Program-made: the position numbers and the translations under genes | Assembly (NCBI RefSeq): GCF_026011795.1 | Contig: NZ_BRVS01000007.1 | Coordinates: forward strand, 124,001 to 188,000 | From: Arthrobacter mangrovi | GTDB lineage: Bacteria; Actinomycetota; Actinomycetes; Actinomycetales; Micrococcaceae | Reading direction: 5' to 3' | DNA: 64,000 nucleotides | Notes under the pieces: model-generated | What the model saw: only the letters and a program-made list of their open reading frames with translations | What the model was told of the DNA's origin: nothing | The model's database searches: none | Shown here: one piece after another, positions 29,010 through 42,385 of the stretch | Position numbering within the stretch: position 1 is the first letter of the stretch | Layout of the letters: the number at the start of each line of letters is the position of its first letter

Positions 29010-29887
29010 CCGCCACGAAGGACCGCGCCACGGCGGGCACCGTCATGCTGGAGACCGGCGAGGTGAGCTATTGGGAGTACCCCGCCAGGCAGCCGGGCGC
29101 CGGCGCCGACCTGCTGTTCATCCACGGCTTCCGCGGCGACCACCACGGTTTGGACCTGCTGGCCCGCGCGCTGCCGGAGCACCGCATCATCGCCCCCGAC
29201 CTGCCCGGCTTCGGCGCCTCGAAGCCGTTCGGCGACCGGGAGCACAGCGTGGAAAGCTACGCCGGGTTCGTACAGGACTTTGCGGCGGCGCTGGGCCTCG
29301 GCCCCGAAACGGTCCTGCTGGGCCACTCCTTCGGATCGATCGTCGCGTCCCACCACCTGGCCGCCCGCCCGGGCTCCTTCGCCGCCGCCATCCTGGTCAA
29401 CCCGATCAGCGAACCGGCGCTCAAGGGACCGCGCGCCGCCGCCTCCCGCCTGGCCGAGTTCTACTATTTCCTCGGCGCCCGCCTGCCGGAACGCGCGGGC
29501 CTGGCGCTGCTGCAGCATCCGGCGATCGTGCGGGTCATGAGCATGATGATGGCCAAGACGAAGGAGCCCCGGCTGCGCAGGTTCATCCACGCCCAGCACG
29601 ACGCCTACTTCAGCTCCTTCGCCAACCGCGCCGTGGTGCTGGAGTCCTTCCGAGCGTCCATTTCCCACGACGTGGTCGAGGCTGCTCCGCGGCTCGCACT
29701 GCCCGTGCTGCTCATCGCCGGAGCCAAGGACGACCTCGGCTCGGTGTCCAGCCAGCGGCGCCTTGCCGGGCACATCCCGGGATCGCGCCTGGAGATTATC
29801 GACGGCGTAGGGCACCTGATCCACTACGAGGCGCCCGAAACCGCCGCGCGGATGATCAGCCGCTTCCTCGGGGAGCTCGCCGCATGA
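29006..29887 (+). CDS. Alpha/beta hydrolase
   Basis: 293 residues, alpha/beta hydrolase fold, probably cytoplasmic. The nucleophile elbow is GHSFGS (Ser108); the oxyanion region is LLFIHGFRGD; the acid is probably in AGAKDDLGS; the catalytic His is in GVGHLIHYE near the C-terminus. A basic, methionine-rich cap segment (VMSMMMAKTKEPRLRRF) covers the site. Substrate unknown; esterase, lipase or C-C hydrolase activity are all possible. It starts on GTG in a GTGA overlap with the reductase and ends in an ATGA overlap with the glycosyltransferase, so the three are translationally coupled. Confidence 0.88.
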   Translation: MTATKDRATAGTVMLETGEVSYWEYPARQPGAGADLLFIHGFRGDHHGLDLLARALPEHRIIAPDLPGFGASKPFGDREHSVESYAGFVQDFAAALGLGPETVLLGHSFGSIVASHHLAARPGSFAAAILVNPISEPALKGPRAAASRLAEFYYFLGARLPERAGLALLQHPAIVRVMSMMMAKTKEPRLRRFIHAQHDAYFSSFANRAVVLESFRASISHDVVEAAPRLALPVLLIAGAKDDLGSVSSQRRLAGHIPGSRLEIIDGVGHLIHYEAPETAARMISRFLGELAA

Positions 29888-30987
29888 GGCTGCTGATCGA
29901 CGCCCGCTACACCCGCACGGACCAGCTCGACGGGATCAGCAGGTACGGCGCCAACCTGATTGCGGCTGCGGCCCGGCAGGCGGACGTGCGCATGCTGATC
30001 CATGACGAGCGGCAGCTGCAGTTCCTGCCCGACGTCCCCTGGGTTAAGATCAACAGCCCGCTCTCCCCCGCCGAACTGTTCGTCGCCCGCCGCATCAACA
30101 AGCTGGGGGCCGACGTCGTGGTCTGCCCGATGCAGACCATGGGCAGCTTCGGCCGCCGCTACGGCCTGATCCTGACCATCCACGACCTGATCTACTACCG
30201 GCACCCCAAGCCTCCGGGCTTCCTGCCGCTGCCCGTCCGGGGGCTCTGGCGGCTGTACCACAAGGCCTACTGGCCTCAGCGGCTGCTGCTCAACCGGGCC
30301 GACATGGTGGCCACCATCAGCCGCACCACCAAGTCCCTGCTGGAGCAGGCCCGGCTGACCCGCCGCGACATCAGGATCGTCTCGAATGCGCCGCACTCCC
30401 CCGGCTCGGCCCGCGATCCGCTGGCGCCGGCGGACAAGGACCTGGTGTACATGGGCTCCTACATGCCCTACAAGAACGTCGAGACGCTCGTCGCGGCCAT
30501 GGCGCTGCTGCCGGATTACCGGCTGCACCTGCTCAGCCCGGTGCCCGCGGCCCGGGAGGCGGAGCTGGCAGCCGGTGCGGCCGATCCGGGACAACTGGTC
30601 TTCCACCATGGCGTGTCCGACGGCGAGTATCACCAGCTGCTGCACCGTGCGACGGCGCTGGTCAGCCTGTCGCGCGACGAGGGGTACGGACTGCCGCTGA
30701 TCGAAGCCATGGCCGCGGGCACGCCCGTCATCGCGAGCGACATCCCCATTTTCCGCGAGGTGACGGATGAAGCGGCTCTGCTGGTCGACCCGGACGAGCC
30801 GGAGGCGTTCGCCGCCGCCGTGCGGGCCCTGGAGGATCCGGACCGGCGCGCGCGGGCCAGCAAGGAGGGGGCCGGCCGTGCCGGGGAATTCAGCTGGGAC
30901 TACTCGGCCGCCCAGCTCCTCGCCATGGCGGACGAGGTCCGGCGCCGGCGGCAGGCCCGGCGGGCCGCTAGGGCAGACCGCCGCTAA
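29884..30987 (+). CDS. Family 4-type (GT-B) glycosyltransferase
   Basis: 367 residues. N-terminal Rossmann-like domain begins MRLLIDARYT, with LILTIHDLIYYRHP; the C-terminal donor-binding domain has VYMGSYMPYKNVETLVAAM and the EX7E region DEGYGLPLIEAMAAGTPVIA (about 264-283). These are features of retaining GT4 enzymes using nucleotide-sugars. Acceptor unknown; the hydrolase and reductase it is coupled to do not make the pathway clear. It is convergent with priA, with only 13 bp between the stops and no obvious terminator. Confidence 0.9.
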   Translation: MRLLIDARYTRTDQLDGISRYGANLIAAAARQADVRMLIHDERQLQFLPDVPWVKINSPLSPAELFVARRINKLGADVVVCPMQTMGSFGRRYGLILTIHDLIYYRHPKPPGFLPLPVRGLWRLYHKAYWPQRLLLNRADMVATISRTTKSLLEQARLTRRDIRIVSNAPHSPGSARDPLAPADKDLVYMGSYMPYKNVETLVAAMALLPDYRLHLLSPVPAAREAELAAGAADPGQLVFHHGVSDGEYHQLLHRATALVSLSRDEGYGLPLIEAMAAGTPVIASDIPIFREVTDEAALLVDPDEPEAFAAAVRALEDPDRRARASKEGAGRAGEFSWDYSAAQLLAMADEVRRRRQARRAARADRR

Positions 30988-31000
30988 GCCAGGTCCGAGG

Positions 31001-33154
31001 CTAGAGCAGGTCCAGCCCGTCGCAGCGCACCTGTACCGGTTCCGCCAAGCGCCGGGCGGAGACGGCCGCCTTCCGGGCCCGCAGCGCCTGGGTCACCGTG
31101 TTGCCCTGCCGGTAGGTGAAGAACAGCAGCGTCCGGTGCGTTCCCGCCGATCCGGGGAGCGGCAGCTCGGCCGGTCCCACCGTCCGCACGTCGTCCGGAA
31201 GGTCGAGGCCGTCGAGGAAGACTTCGAGGCTCTCCGCGGCACCGGTCAGCGCGGCGATCCGCACGGCCGGCGGCAGCTGCAGTTCGCGGCGCAGCTCCAG
31301 CTCGCGCGCGGCGGCTCCGGCGGGGTCCCACCGCACAAGGTGCCCGACCACGGCGTCGTGTTCGGCCGTGATCACGACGACGCCGCCCTCCTTCGCCGGC
31401 CGCACCAGTGAGGCTGCGATGAACCAGCGGCGCAGCGCATCCTCGGAAGCGCGCAGGGATTCCCGGGCCAGCATGGCGTTGCCGTCCAGCAGCAGCGCCG
31501 CAGCGTAGCCGCCATCCACCGCGGGCTCGGCGCCGGGCGTGGCGACGACCAACGTGCGTCCCGCCTGGATGCTCTGTTTGATGTGCTCCCCGGCCGAGGA
31601 AACCACCGCGGCCCCCGGAAAGGCCCGGCCGAGTTCCTCCGCTGTGCGCGACGCTCCGACCACCAGCGCACGCAGCCGGGGCGATCCGCACTCGGCGCAG
31701 CGGTGCCCGGTGGCGAGACGCCCGCACCAGCGGCATGCCGGCACTCTGTCACGCCCGGTCTGCGCGAGCGGGCCCTGGCACTGGCTGCAGCGGGCCGGCG
31801 TGCGGCACTCCTGGCAGGCAAGCGCCGGGGCGAAACCGGTCCTGGCCACCTGCACCAGCACCGGGCCGCGCTCAAGCCCCTCGCGCGCCGCCTGCCAGGC
31901 CGCATGTGGCAGCCGCGCGTGCCGCAGCAGCGGGTCACGTTCCTGCTGGAAGGAATCCGCCGTGTTGACCACCCGCGGCGCCGCTGCCCGCACCGCCGGC
32001 CGCTCCGGCTGCAGCGGCTGCGCCCAGCCGGCTTCCACCAGGCGCTGGCTTTCGGTGCTGCGGCTGATGCCGCCGAGCAGCACCGCGCAGCCGGTCTGTT
32101 CCGCGCGCAGCAGCAGTACGTCCCGGGCATGCTGGTACGGGGCCCGTTGCTCCACGTGGAGGTCGTCGCCGTCGTCCCAGATGGCAGCCAGTCCCAGGTC
32201 GGCCACCGGCGCGAAGGCCGCCGACCGCGTGCCGATGGCCACCCTTGCCTGGCCGTGCACGAGCTGGAGGTAGTTCCGGTAGCGAGGCGTCGGCCCGTCC
32301 TCGGCGGTCAGGCGGACAAAGCCGTCCGCGCCGATGCTGCGTTCCAGCTCCGCCGCGAGCACCGACAGGTCCTTGGCGTCCGGCACCACCACGACCGCCC
32401 CGCGGCCGCTGGCATAAGTCGCGTGGACGGCTGCGGACAGCTGCGCCGCCCAGGAGGCGGCGCCATAGGATTTGTGCGCCGACAGGACCGCGCGGGGCGA
32501 GCCTCCGGCGGCCAGATGGGCCAGGAACGCGCCCGCGGCCGGATAGCCGGCAAAAGCCACGGCCGCGTCGGGTGCCTCTCCGCTCGGAGCGCCAATCGGA
32601 GCGCCGTGCGTTTTGTGCGCCGCCGGATCGAGGGCGTCCGCCGTGTTCGAGGCGTCCAGTACGTCCGTCGCCGTCCCCGCCTGCGCTCCGGTTGCCTCCG
32701 CTGCCGGCGGAAACTCCTTATCCACGCGGGCCACGCGCGGCGGGACGGCGGCGCGTACGACGTCGCTGACGGTACCGGCATAGCGCCGGGCGACGGCCTG
32801 CGCCAGCTGCAGCAGCTCGGGCGTCAGCACGGGTTGGGGCGAGACGACCTTGGCCAGGCGGCTCAGTTTGATGCCCTCCGCCGCCTCGGTCTTGCGGCGC
32901 GTGATGTAGCCGGTGACTTCCTGGGCGCCGAAGCGCGCCTTGATCCTCGCGCCGGGCACCGCGTCCGCCGCGAGTTCCGCCGGCACCAGATAGTCGAAAC
33001 CGCGGTCGAGGTGCGGCACGGCCGATTCAATCAGGACTTCAGCCACCGGGTCCTGGGCGGCCGGCAGCGTGGTGCCCCGGGGCTTCGCCGGTGCGCCGAA
33101 CCCCTGCAGCAGGGACAGTTGGACGGCCCCGTCCGCTCCTGGCTCCTGCGCCAT
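31001..33154 (-). CDS. priA: Primosomal protein N' (PriA), helicase motifs degenerate
   Basis: Replication-restart protein homologue, 717 residues. The N-terminal DNA-binding domain (VAEVLIESAVPHLDRGFDYL) and the zinc cysteines (CQECRTPARCSQCQGPL, CRWCGR, CAECG) are kept. The Walker A position reads AVLSAHKSYGAASWAAQL, without a GKT/GKS, and the DEAH position reads AIWDDGDD. So ATP-driven helicase activity is unlikely. Actinobacterial PriA proteins generally share this loss, so it is a lineage feature and not damage. Start ATG 33154, 10 bp after metK. Confidence 0.9.
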   Translation of the reverse strand: MAQEPGADGAVQLSLLQGFGAPAKPRGTTLPAAQDPVAEVLIESAVPHLDRGFDYLVPAELAADAVPGARIKARFGAQEVTGYITRRKTEAAEGIKLSRLAKVVSPQPVLTPELLQLAQAVARRYAGTVSDVVRAAVPPRVARVDKEFPPAAEATGAQAGTATDVLDASNTADALDPAAHKTHGAPIGAPSGEAPDAAVAFAGYPAAGAFLAHLAAGGSPRAVLSAHKSYGAASWAAQLSAAVHATYASGRGAVVVVPDAKDLSVLAAELERSIGADGFVRLTAEDGPTPRYRNYLQLVHGQARVAIGTRSAAFAPVADLGLAAIWDDGDDLHVEQRAPYQHARDVLLLRAEQTGCAVLLGGISRSTESQRLVEAGWAQPLQPERPAVRAAAPRVVNTADSFQQERDPLLRHARLPHAAWQAAREGLERGPVLVQVARTGFAPALACQECRTPARCSQCQGPLAQTGRDRVPACRWCGRLATGHRCAECGSPRLRALVVGASRTAEELGRAFPGAAVVSSAGEHIKQSIQAGRTLVVATPGAEPAVDGGYAAALLLDGNAMLARESLRASEDALRRWFIAASLVRPAKEGGVVVITAEHDAVVGHLVRWDPAGAAARELELRRELQLPPAVRIAALTGAAESLEVFLDGLDLPDDVRTVGPAELPLPGSAGTHRTLLFFTYRQGNTVTQALRARKAAVSARRLAEPVQVRCDGLDLL

Positions 33155-33164
33155 GTGGCCCCGG

Positions 33165-34370
33165 CTACGCGTTGAAGAAGCTGCGCAGCGCGTCCGCGCG
33201 GTCCGTGCGCTCCCAGGTGAAGTTGTGCTGCTCCCGGCCGAAGTGGCCGTGGGCGGCGGTCTGCAGGTAGATCGGCCGCTTCAGCTGCAGGTCATTGATG
33301 ATGGCCAGCGGGCGCAGGTCGAAGACCTCGTGGATGGCGTCGGCGATCCGCAGCGGGTCCACCGTCTCCGTGCCGAAGGTCTCCACATAGATGCCGACCG
33401 GACGCGCCATGCCGATGGCGTAGGCGATCTGGATTTCCGCGCGCCGTGCCAGGCCGGCGGCGACCACGTTCTTGGCGACCCAGCGCATGGCGTAGGCAGC
33501 CGAGCGGTCCACCTTCGACGGGTCCTTGCCGCTGAACGCGCCGCCGCCGTGGCGGGCCATGCCGCCGTAGGTATCCACGATGATCTTCCGGCCGGTCAAG
33601 CCGGCGTCCCCCACCGGGCCGCCGATGACGAATTCGCCGCCCGGGTTGAGGATGTGCCGGACATTCGAGATGTCAAGGTTTGAGGCAGCCAGCACCGGCT
33701 CGATCACCTTGGCGCTCACATCGCGGCCCAGGTGCTCCAGGTCCACGCCTGCCTCGTGCTGGGTGGACACCACGACCGTGTCCACCGATACCGGCTTGTC
33801 GCCGTCGTATCCCACGGTGACCTGGGTCTTGCCGTCCGGGCGGAGGTAGGGCAACACGCCGGCCTTGCGGACTTCGGTGAGCTTCTCGGAGAGCCGGTGG
33901 GCCAGCCAGATCGGCGCCGGCATAAAGACATCAGTCTCGTCGCTGGCGTAGCCGAACATGATGCCCTGGTCCCCCGCGCCCTGCGCGTCATAGTCGTCCA
34001 CCAGCAGGCCCTGCTTGGCCTCCCAGGAGTTGAAGACGCCCGAGGCGATGTCCGAAGACTGCTGGCCGATGGAGACCGAAACGCCGCAGCGGGCGCCGTC
34101 GAACCCCTTGTCCGAGGAGTTGTAGCCGATGTCGAGGATGGTGTCGCGGACGATCTGCGGGATCTCCACGTAGCCCTGGGTGGTGACTTCGCCGGCCACA
34201 TGCACCAGGCCCGTGGTGGTCAGGGTTTCGACGGCGACCCGCGACTCGGGGTCCTCGCGCAGGAGGGCGTCGAGGATCGCATCCGAAATCTGGTCGCAGA
34301 TCTTGTCCGGATGGCCTTCCGTGACGGACTCGGACGTGAAAAGCCGCAAGGGGGTAGCTGAAGAAGTCAC
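33165..34370 (-). CDS. metK: S-adenosylmethionine synthase
   Basis: Makes S-adenosylmethionine from ATP and methionine. 401 residues, the expected length. Signatures are [17 protein letters not shown] (15-31), [12 protein letters not shown] in the middle, and [19 protein letters not shown] toward the C-terminus. Start GTG 34370. The segment before it has no Shine-Dalgarno but a -10-like TAAAGT 6 nt upstream, so a leaderless transcript independent of coaBC (46 bp upstream) is likely. No SAM riboswitch is evident in that short gap. priA follows. Confidence 0.97.
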   Translation of the reverse strand: MTSSATPLRLFTSESVTEGHPDKICDQISDAILDALLREDPESRVAVETLTTTGLVHVAGEVTTQGYVEIPQIVRDTILDIGYNSSDKGFDGARCGVSVSIGQQSSDIASGVFNSWEAKQGLLVDDYDAQGAGDQGIMFGYASDETDVFMPAPIWLAHRLSEKLTEVRKAGVLPYLRPDGKTQVTVGYDGDKPVSVDTVVVSTQHEAGVDLEHLGRDVSAKVIEPVLAASNLDISNVRHILNPGGEFVIGGPVGDAGLTGRKIIVDTYGGMARHGGGAFSGKDPSKVDRSAAYAMRWVAKNVVAAGLARRAEIQIAYAIGMARPVGIYVETFGTETVDPLRIADAIHEVFDLRPLAIINDLQLKRPIYLQTAAHGHFGREQHNFTWERTDRADALRSFFNA

Positions 34371-34376
34371 AGCCCT

Positions 34377-34382
34377 ACTTTA
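34377..34382 (-). promoter_or_regulatory. Putative -10 hexamer, leaderless metK
   Basis: TAAAGT on the minus strand, 6 nt before GTG 34370; identical hexamer and spacing to the leuS leader. Confidence 0.5.
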
Positions 34383-34416
34383 CTTGCTCCCGCCGACGGT
34401 TCCGTGCGCGGGCCCG

Positions 34417-35643
34417 TCAGCCCAGTTCTTCGGCCACGCTGGCGATGATCGCCCGGGCCGCTTCGTCCTTGGTGCCGCTGAAGGTCTGCGGCTCGCCACC
34501 GTTGCGGTGCAGGATGCTCACGGCGGTCCGGTCCTGCCCGAAGACGAGGTCCTGCCCCACCTGGTTGAGCACCAGCAGGTCGCAGCCCTTGCGCTCGAGC
34601 TTCTGCCGCGCGTATTCGAGCACGTCGCCGCGGCTGTCCCCGGTCTCGGCGGCAAAGCCGACAATCAGGGCCGGGCCCGTGCCGCTGTCCCGGCGCTGCT
34701 GCACCAGCTCCTGCAGGATGTCCGGATTCCGCACCAGCGTGATCACCGGATCCGCCGCGTCGTCACGCTTCTTGATCTTGGTCCGGGCCTGCTCGGCCGG
34801 CCGGAAATCGGCGACCGCGGCGGCCATGATGACCACGTCTGCGCGTCCCGCGGCATCGAGCGCGGCGGAACGCAGCTGCAGGGCCGTCTCCACGCGGGCG
34901 GTCTTGACGCCCTCCGGCGGTGCGACGTCCATGTGCGCGGCGATCAGCTCCACCTCGGCACCCGCCGCGGCCGCCGCCCGGGCCAGGGCAACACCCTGCT
35001 TGCCGGAGGAGCGGTTGCCCAGGTACCGGACCGGATCCAGCGGTTCCCGGGTGCCGCCCGCCGTGATGACGACGCGCTTGCCCAGCAAGGGCGCGGAAGC
35101 AGCATCCGGCGTCGGAGCCGCGGCGACCTGTTTGAGGGCGAAGGCGAAGATGTCCTCGGGATCCGGCAGCCGCCCCGGACCGGTGTCCGTTCCGGTGAGC
35201 CGGCCGCTGGCCGGATCCATCACGACGGTTCCGCGGCTGCGCAGGAGGGCGACGTTGGCTTCGGTGGCCGGGTGCTGCCACATCTCCGTGTGCATGGCCG
35301 GGACCATAACGACGGCGGCGCGCGTCACCAGGAGCGTATTGGTCAGCAGGTCGCCGGCCAGCCCGGCGGCCGCCTGGGCCAGCAGGTCCGCGGTGGCGGG
35401 GGCGACGACGACGAGGTCCGCTTCCTGTCCGAGCCGGACGTGGTTGACCGTGTCCACGGCGTCGAAGACGGTGGTGGAGACGGGACGGCCGGACAGGGCC
35501 TCCCACGTCGGACGGCCGACGAACTGTTCCGCGGCCGCCGTCGGGATGACCGTGACGTCATGCCCGGCTTCCTTAAAAAGCCGGAGCAGGAATGCGGACT
35601 TGTAGGCGGCGATACCGCCGCCTACGCCTAGGATGATCCGCAT
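34417..35643 (-). CDS. coaBC: Bifunctional CoaBC (phosphopantothenoylcysteine synthetase/decarboxylase)
   Basis: Two steps of coenzyme A synthesis: ligation of cysteine to 4'-phosphopantothenate and decarboxylation of the product. 408 residues. The N-terminal flavodoxin-like CoaC domain (about 1-180) begins MRIILGVGGGIAAYKSAFLL and has the PAMHTEMW motif where enterobacteria have PAMNxxMW. The CoaB domain follows with ITAGGTREPLDPVRYLGNRS and a lysine-rich KIKKRDDAADP. Start ATG 35643, 32 bp after rpoZ, in the usual gmk-rpoZ-coaBC-metK order. Confidence 0.95.
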   Translation of the reverse strand: MRIILGVGGGIAAYKSAFLLRLFKEAGHDVTVIPTAAAEQFVGRPTWEALSGRPVSTTVFDAVDTVNHVRLGQEADLVVVAPATADLLAQAAAGLAGDLLTNTLLVTRAAVVMVPAMHTEMWQHPATEANVALLRSRGTVVMDPASGRLTGTDTGPGRLPDPEDIFAFALKQVAAAPTPDAASAPLLGKRVVITAGGTREPLDPVRYLGNRSSGKQGVALARAAAAAGAEVELIAAHMDVAPPEGVKTARVETALQLRSAALDAAGRADVVIMAAAVADFRPAEQARTKIKKRDDAADPVITLVRNPDILQELVQQRRDSGTGPALIVGFAAETGDSRGDVLEYARQKLERKGCDLLVLNQVGQDLVFGQDRTAVSILHRNGGEPQTFSGTKDEAARAIIASVAEELG

Positions 35644-35675
35644 GCCTGCTCCGCCAGGTCCGCTTCGCGGGCCTG

Positions 35676-35936
35676 CTAGTCGTTCTTCTCTACCGGCTTG
35701 GAAACCAGCAGCCCCTCGTTGATTTCGCGCAGGGCGATGGAGAGCGGCTTCTCGTTCAGCTTGGTGTCCACGAGCGGGCCGACGTACTCGAAGAGCCCTT
35801 CATGCAGCTGGGAGTAGTAGGCGTTGATCTGGCGGGCGCGCTTGGCACCGTAGATCACCAGGGCATACTTCGAGTCCGTCGTCTCCAGCAGGGAGTCGAT
35901 CGGCGGATTGATGATGCCTTCGAGGTTGGTCGACAC
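35676..35936 (-). CDS. rpoZ: RNA polymerase subunit omega
   Basis: Smallest core RNA polymerase subunit, aiding assembly of beta prime. 86 residues. The conserved part is [20 protein letters not shown]; the segment between this and the C-terminal helix ([17 protein letters not shown]) carries the insertion usual in actinobacteria. Start GTG 35936. It lies 48 bp downstream of gmk. Confidence 0.95.
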   Translation of the reverse strand: MSTNLEGIINPPIDSLLETTDSKYALVIYGAKRARQINAYYSQLHEGLFEYVGPLVDTKLNEKPLSIALREINEGLLVSKPVEKND

Positions 35937-35984
35937 GTATTCTCCAAAAATTCTGTAGGTAATCCTGCGCTGCTTTTCCGGTGC

Positions 35985-36557
35985 CTAACGCGGGTTCGGC
36001 ACGAGTCCCATCAGCGAAACGAGCTCTTCCGCCGCCCGTTGGACGTCGTCATTAATGACGGTGTGGTCGAATTCGGATTCGGCAGCAAGTTCCAGTTTAG
36101 CGGTTTCCAGCCGCTGCTGCTGTTCCTCGGGTGTTTCCGTGCCTCGGCCCACGAGCCGGCGCACCATTTCCTCCCAGCTTGGAGGCGCCAAAAAGACGAA
36201 GTTTGCGTCCGGCATGGTCTGCTTGACCTGCCGCGCTCCCTGGAGGTCGATCTCCAGCAGGACCGACTTGCCCTCGGCCATGGCCCGTTCGACCGTCTCG
36301 CGGATGGTCCCGTAGCGGTTGCGCCCGTGGACGACGGCCCACTCGAGCATTGATCCCTTGGCTACAAGGTCATCGAAGTCGCTGGCGGAGACGAAATAGT
36401 AATGGACGCCGTTGATCTCTCCCGGCCGCGGAGGACGGGTCGTCGCGGAGACGGAGAGCCAGACTTGGGGGTAATGGTCGCGGATGTAGGTGGAGACCGT
36501 ACCTTTACCGACGGCGGTGGGCCCGGCGAGGACAGTCAGGGTGGGTTTGTCAGACAT
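35985..36557 (-). CDS. gmk: Guanylate kinase
   Basis: Phosphorylates GMP to GDP with ATP. 190 residues. P-loop [12 protein letters not shown] (10-21), GMP-binding [13 protein letters not shown] with GVHYYFVS, and lid region [17 protein letters not shown]. The start ATG 36557 (MSDKPTL) fits the family; an ATG three codons earlier (36566) is the alternative. Either way the gene overlaps the end of mihF (8 or 17 bp), so translation is coupled. Confidence 0.95.
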   Translation of the reverse strand: MSDKPTLTVLAGPTAVGKGTVSTYIRDHYPQVWLSVSATTRPPRPGEINGVHYYFVSASDFDDLVAKGSMLEWAVVHGRNRYGTIRETVERAMAEGKSVLLEIDLQGARQVKQTMPDANFVFLAPPSWEEMVRRLVGRGTETPEEQQQRLETAKLELAAESEFDHTVINDDVQRAAEELVSLMGLVPNPR

Positions 36558-36894
36558 GCTTTCCATCTATAGCAGTTCCGCGCGGTTCGAGCAGATCGAT
36601 CAGCGCCTTACGCTGATGGACCCCTAGACCGCGCACCCGCCGGGTCGGTGCGATCCCGACGGATTCCATGATCCCGGCGGCTCGGACTTTGCCGATGCCG
36701 GGCAGTGCTTCCAGGAGCTCGGCCACGCGCAGCCGGCCAATCGACTCCTGGGTCTTGGCCGACTCGATGACTTCGGAGATGCTCGTGCGCCCGTCCTTCA
36801 GCTTGGCCTTGGCTTCGGCGCGCTCGGCGCGGGCCGCGGTGGCCTTGTTGCGGGCTGCCGTTCGTTCGCTGTCCGTCAGCGGTTTCAGACTCAC
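36550..36894 (-). CDS. mihF: Actinobacterial integration host factor
   Basis: Nucleoid-associated DNA-binding protein of the mIHF type, unrelated to the IHF of proteobacteria. 114 residues with a basic N-terminal helix ([20 protein letters not shown]) and a helix-two-turn-helix core with [19 protein letters not shown], then [11 protein letters not shown]. The start GTG 36894 is selected by GGAGAAG upstream; the frame is open further, but without ribosome site or conservation. It follows pyrF (124 bp gap) and overlaps gmk, as in mycobacteria. Confidence 0.93.
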   Translation of the reverse strand: MSLKPLTDSERTAARNKATAARAERAEAKAKLKDGRTSISEVIESAKTQESIGRLRVAELLEALPGIGKVRAAGIMESVGIAPTRRVRGLGVHQRKALIDLLEPRGTAIDGKHV

Positions 36895-37018
36895 AGGCTT
36901 CTCCACATCGTTGCGCTGCCGCCGGCCGCGGCATGGAGCTAATCCACTTGCACTGAACCTAGTGGCAAGGCCCCGGGAAAGCAATGCCTTTTCCGGGGCT
37001 CACCGGCGCTCCCCGGCT

Positions 37019-37859
37019 TCAGCCGGCGACCATCTCCAGGGTACGCGCCACAGCCTCGCGAAGGCCTGCCGCATCCGGACCGGCTTTGAGGATATCGCGG
37101 CTCGACGTCCCCAGCACCTGGCCGAAGGCAGGACCGAAGGAACGGCGCAGGTCCGCCCCGGTGGCGCCCTGGGCCCCGAGGCCCGGAGCGAGCACCGGGC
37201 CGTTCAGGCCGGCCAGGTCGAGGCCCAGCCGGGCGGGTGCGTCGCCGACGGTCGCGCCGACGACCAGGCCGACGGAGCCCAACGTGCCGGCGTCCCGGGC
37301 CGCGGCGTTGTCCGCGGCGGCGGCCCGCACGATCCGGCGGGCCACGGAGTCCTCGCCGCCGACGTGCTGGACGCTGGCACCCTCGGGATTCGAGGTCAGC
37401 GCCAGGACGAACACCCCGCGGCCGGTCTGCTCCGCCAGGTCCAGGGCCGGCCGCAGCGACTCGTACCCGAGGAAGGGGCTCAGCGTCACCGCGTCCGCGG
37501 CCAGCGGGGCACCGTCGGCGAGCCAAGCCTGCGCGTAGGCGGCCATGGTGGAGCCGATGTCTCCGCGTTTGGCGTCGGCAATCGTCAGCACGCCGGCGCC
37601 CGCCGCTGCGGCGAGCACCTTCTCCAGGGCAGCCAGGCCGCGCGATCCGTGGCGCTCGAACAGCGCGACCTGCGGCTTGACCGCGGCGGCCTGCTCCCCC
37701 ACCGCCTCGAGGACGGTGAGGGAAAAGCGCTCCAGTCCCACGGCGTCGTCTTCCAGCCCCCAGGCCTGAAGGAGGCCCGGATGCGGGTCGATACCGACGC
37801 ACAGCGGGCCGCGCGCGGCCATGGCAGCCTGCAGCCGCGCGCCAAAGCTGGTATGCGGC

Positions 37860-37867
<8 letters not shown>
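37019..37867 (-). CDS. pyrF: Orotidine 5'-phosphate decarboxylase
   Basis: Last step of UMP synthesis: decarboxylates OMP. 282 residues, the longer type-2 form found in actinobacteria. The N-terminus has [18 protein letters not shown], and the catalytic DxKxxD appears as [15 protein letters not shown]. Start ATG 37867 overlaps the carB stop by 8 bp, so it is translated from the pyr polycistron. Length and motifs are complete. Confidence 0.95.
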
Positions 37868-41155
<3,288 letters not shown>

Positions 41156-41156
<1 letters not shown>

Positions 41157-42385
41157 TACTTGGCTTCCTTGGCGTCGATGGTGGCTTTGGAGACATCCGC
41201 TGCATCCGTGGACCCGGGCTTCCGCCGTTCCGCTTCCATCAGGTCGATGAACCGGTCGAACAGGTAGGCGGAATCGTGCGGGCCGGCGGCGGCTTCCGGG
41301 TGGTACTGGACGGAGAACGCGGGAATGTCGAGGCACGCGAGGCCCTCGACGACGTCGTCGTTAAGGCTCACGTGGCTGACCTCGACGCGGCCGAACCGCT
41401 CCTCGGGCGCCTTCGTGGCGCCGTCTGTGGGAGCATCGACGGCGAACCCGTGGTTCTGCGAGGTGATCTCCACCTTGCCCGTCCGGCGGTCCATCACCGG
41501 CTGGTTGATGCCCCGGTGCCCGTAGCGCAGCTTGTAGGTGCCGAAGCCCAGCGCACGTCCGAGGATCTGGTTGCCGAAGCAGATGCCGAAGAACGGCAGG
41601 CGCGCGTCGAGGACGTCGCGCAGCAGGCCGACCTGGGCGTCGGCCGTGGCCGGGTCGCCGGGGCCATTGGACATGAAGACGCCGTCCGGGTCCAGGGCCT
41701 GGATGTCCTGGAGGGTGGCCGTAGCCGGCAGCACGTGGACCTTCACGCCGCGCTCGGCGAAGCGCTGCGGGGTCATGGACTTGATGCCCAGGTCGAGGGC
41801 GGCGATGCTGAAGCGCGGTTCGTCCTCCCAGCCGTGGTCGGCGGGGTCGATCACATAGGCGGCGTCGATGCTGACCTCTTCGGCCAGCCGCGAGCCCTCC
41901 ATGGGCGCCTGCGCCTTGACCTGCTCCAGCAGCTCGGCCTCCGGGCGCTGCGCGTCGGCGCCGGAGAAGATGCCGGCCTTCATCGCGCCGCGTTCGCGCA
42001 GGTGCCGGGTGATGGCGCGGGTGTCCACGCCCTGCAGGCCCACGATGCCCTGCTCGACGAGTTCTTCGTCCAGGCTTCGTTCCGATCGCCAGTTCGAGGG
42101 CCGTCGGGCGGCATCGCGGACGATGTAGCCGGCTACCCAGATCCGGCGGGATTCCGCATCCTCGCGGTTCACGCCGGTGTTGCCGATGTGCGGGGCTGTC
42201 TGGACGACGAGCTGGCGGGCGTAGGAGGGATCCGTGATGGTCTCCTGGTATCCGGTCATGCCGGTGGCAAAAACCGCCTCGCCCAAGGCCGTTCCCTGGG
42301 CTCCGTAGCTGCGTCCGCGGAAGACGCGGCCGTCTTCGAGGACAAGCAGCGCCGCCGCAGAAGGAGTGGTTTGGTGTTCAGTCAC
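41156..42385 (-). CDS. carA: Carbamoyl phosphate synthase small subunit
   Basis: Glutaminase subunit, 409 residues. The N-terminal CPSase domain ([19 protein letters not shown]) is followed by a class I glutamine amidotransferase with nucleophile Cys in [16 protein letters not shown] and the catalytic His/Glu in [11 protein letters not shown]. Asn replaces the more common His after the Gly of the elbow (GNQ for GHQ), a variant seen elsewhere. It overlaps both neighbours by a few bases, so it is coupled to the PH-like gene and carB. Confidence 0.96.

Noticed and set aside
34371-34416. SAM riboswitch before metK
   Set aside because: The gap is only 46 bp and the transcript appears leaderless; there is no room for the structure.
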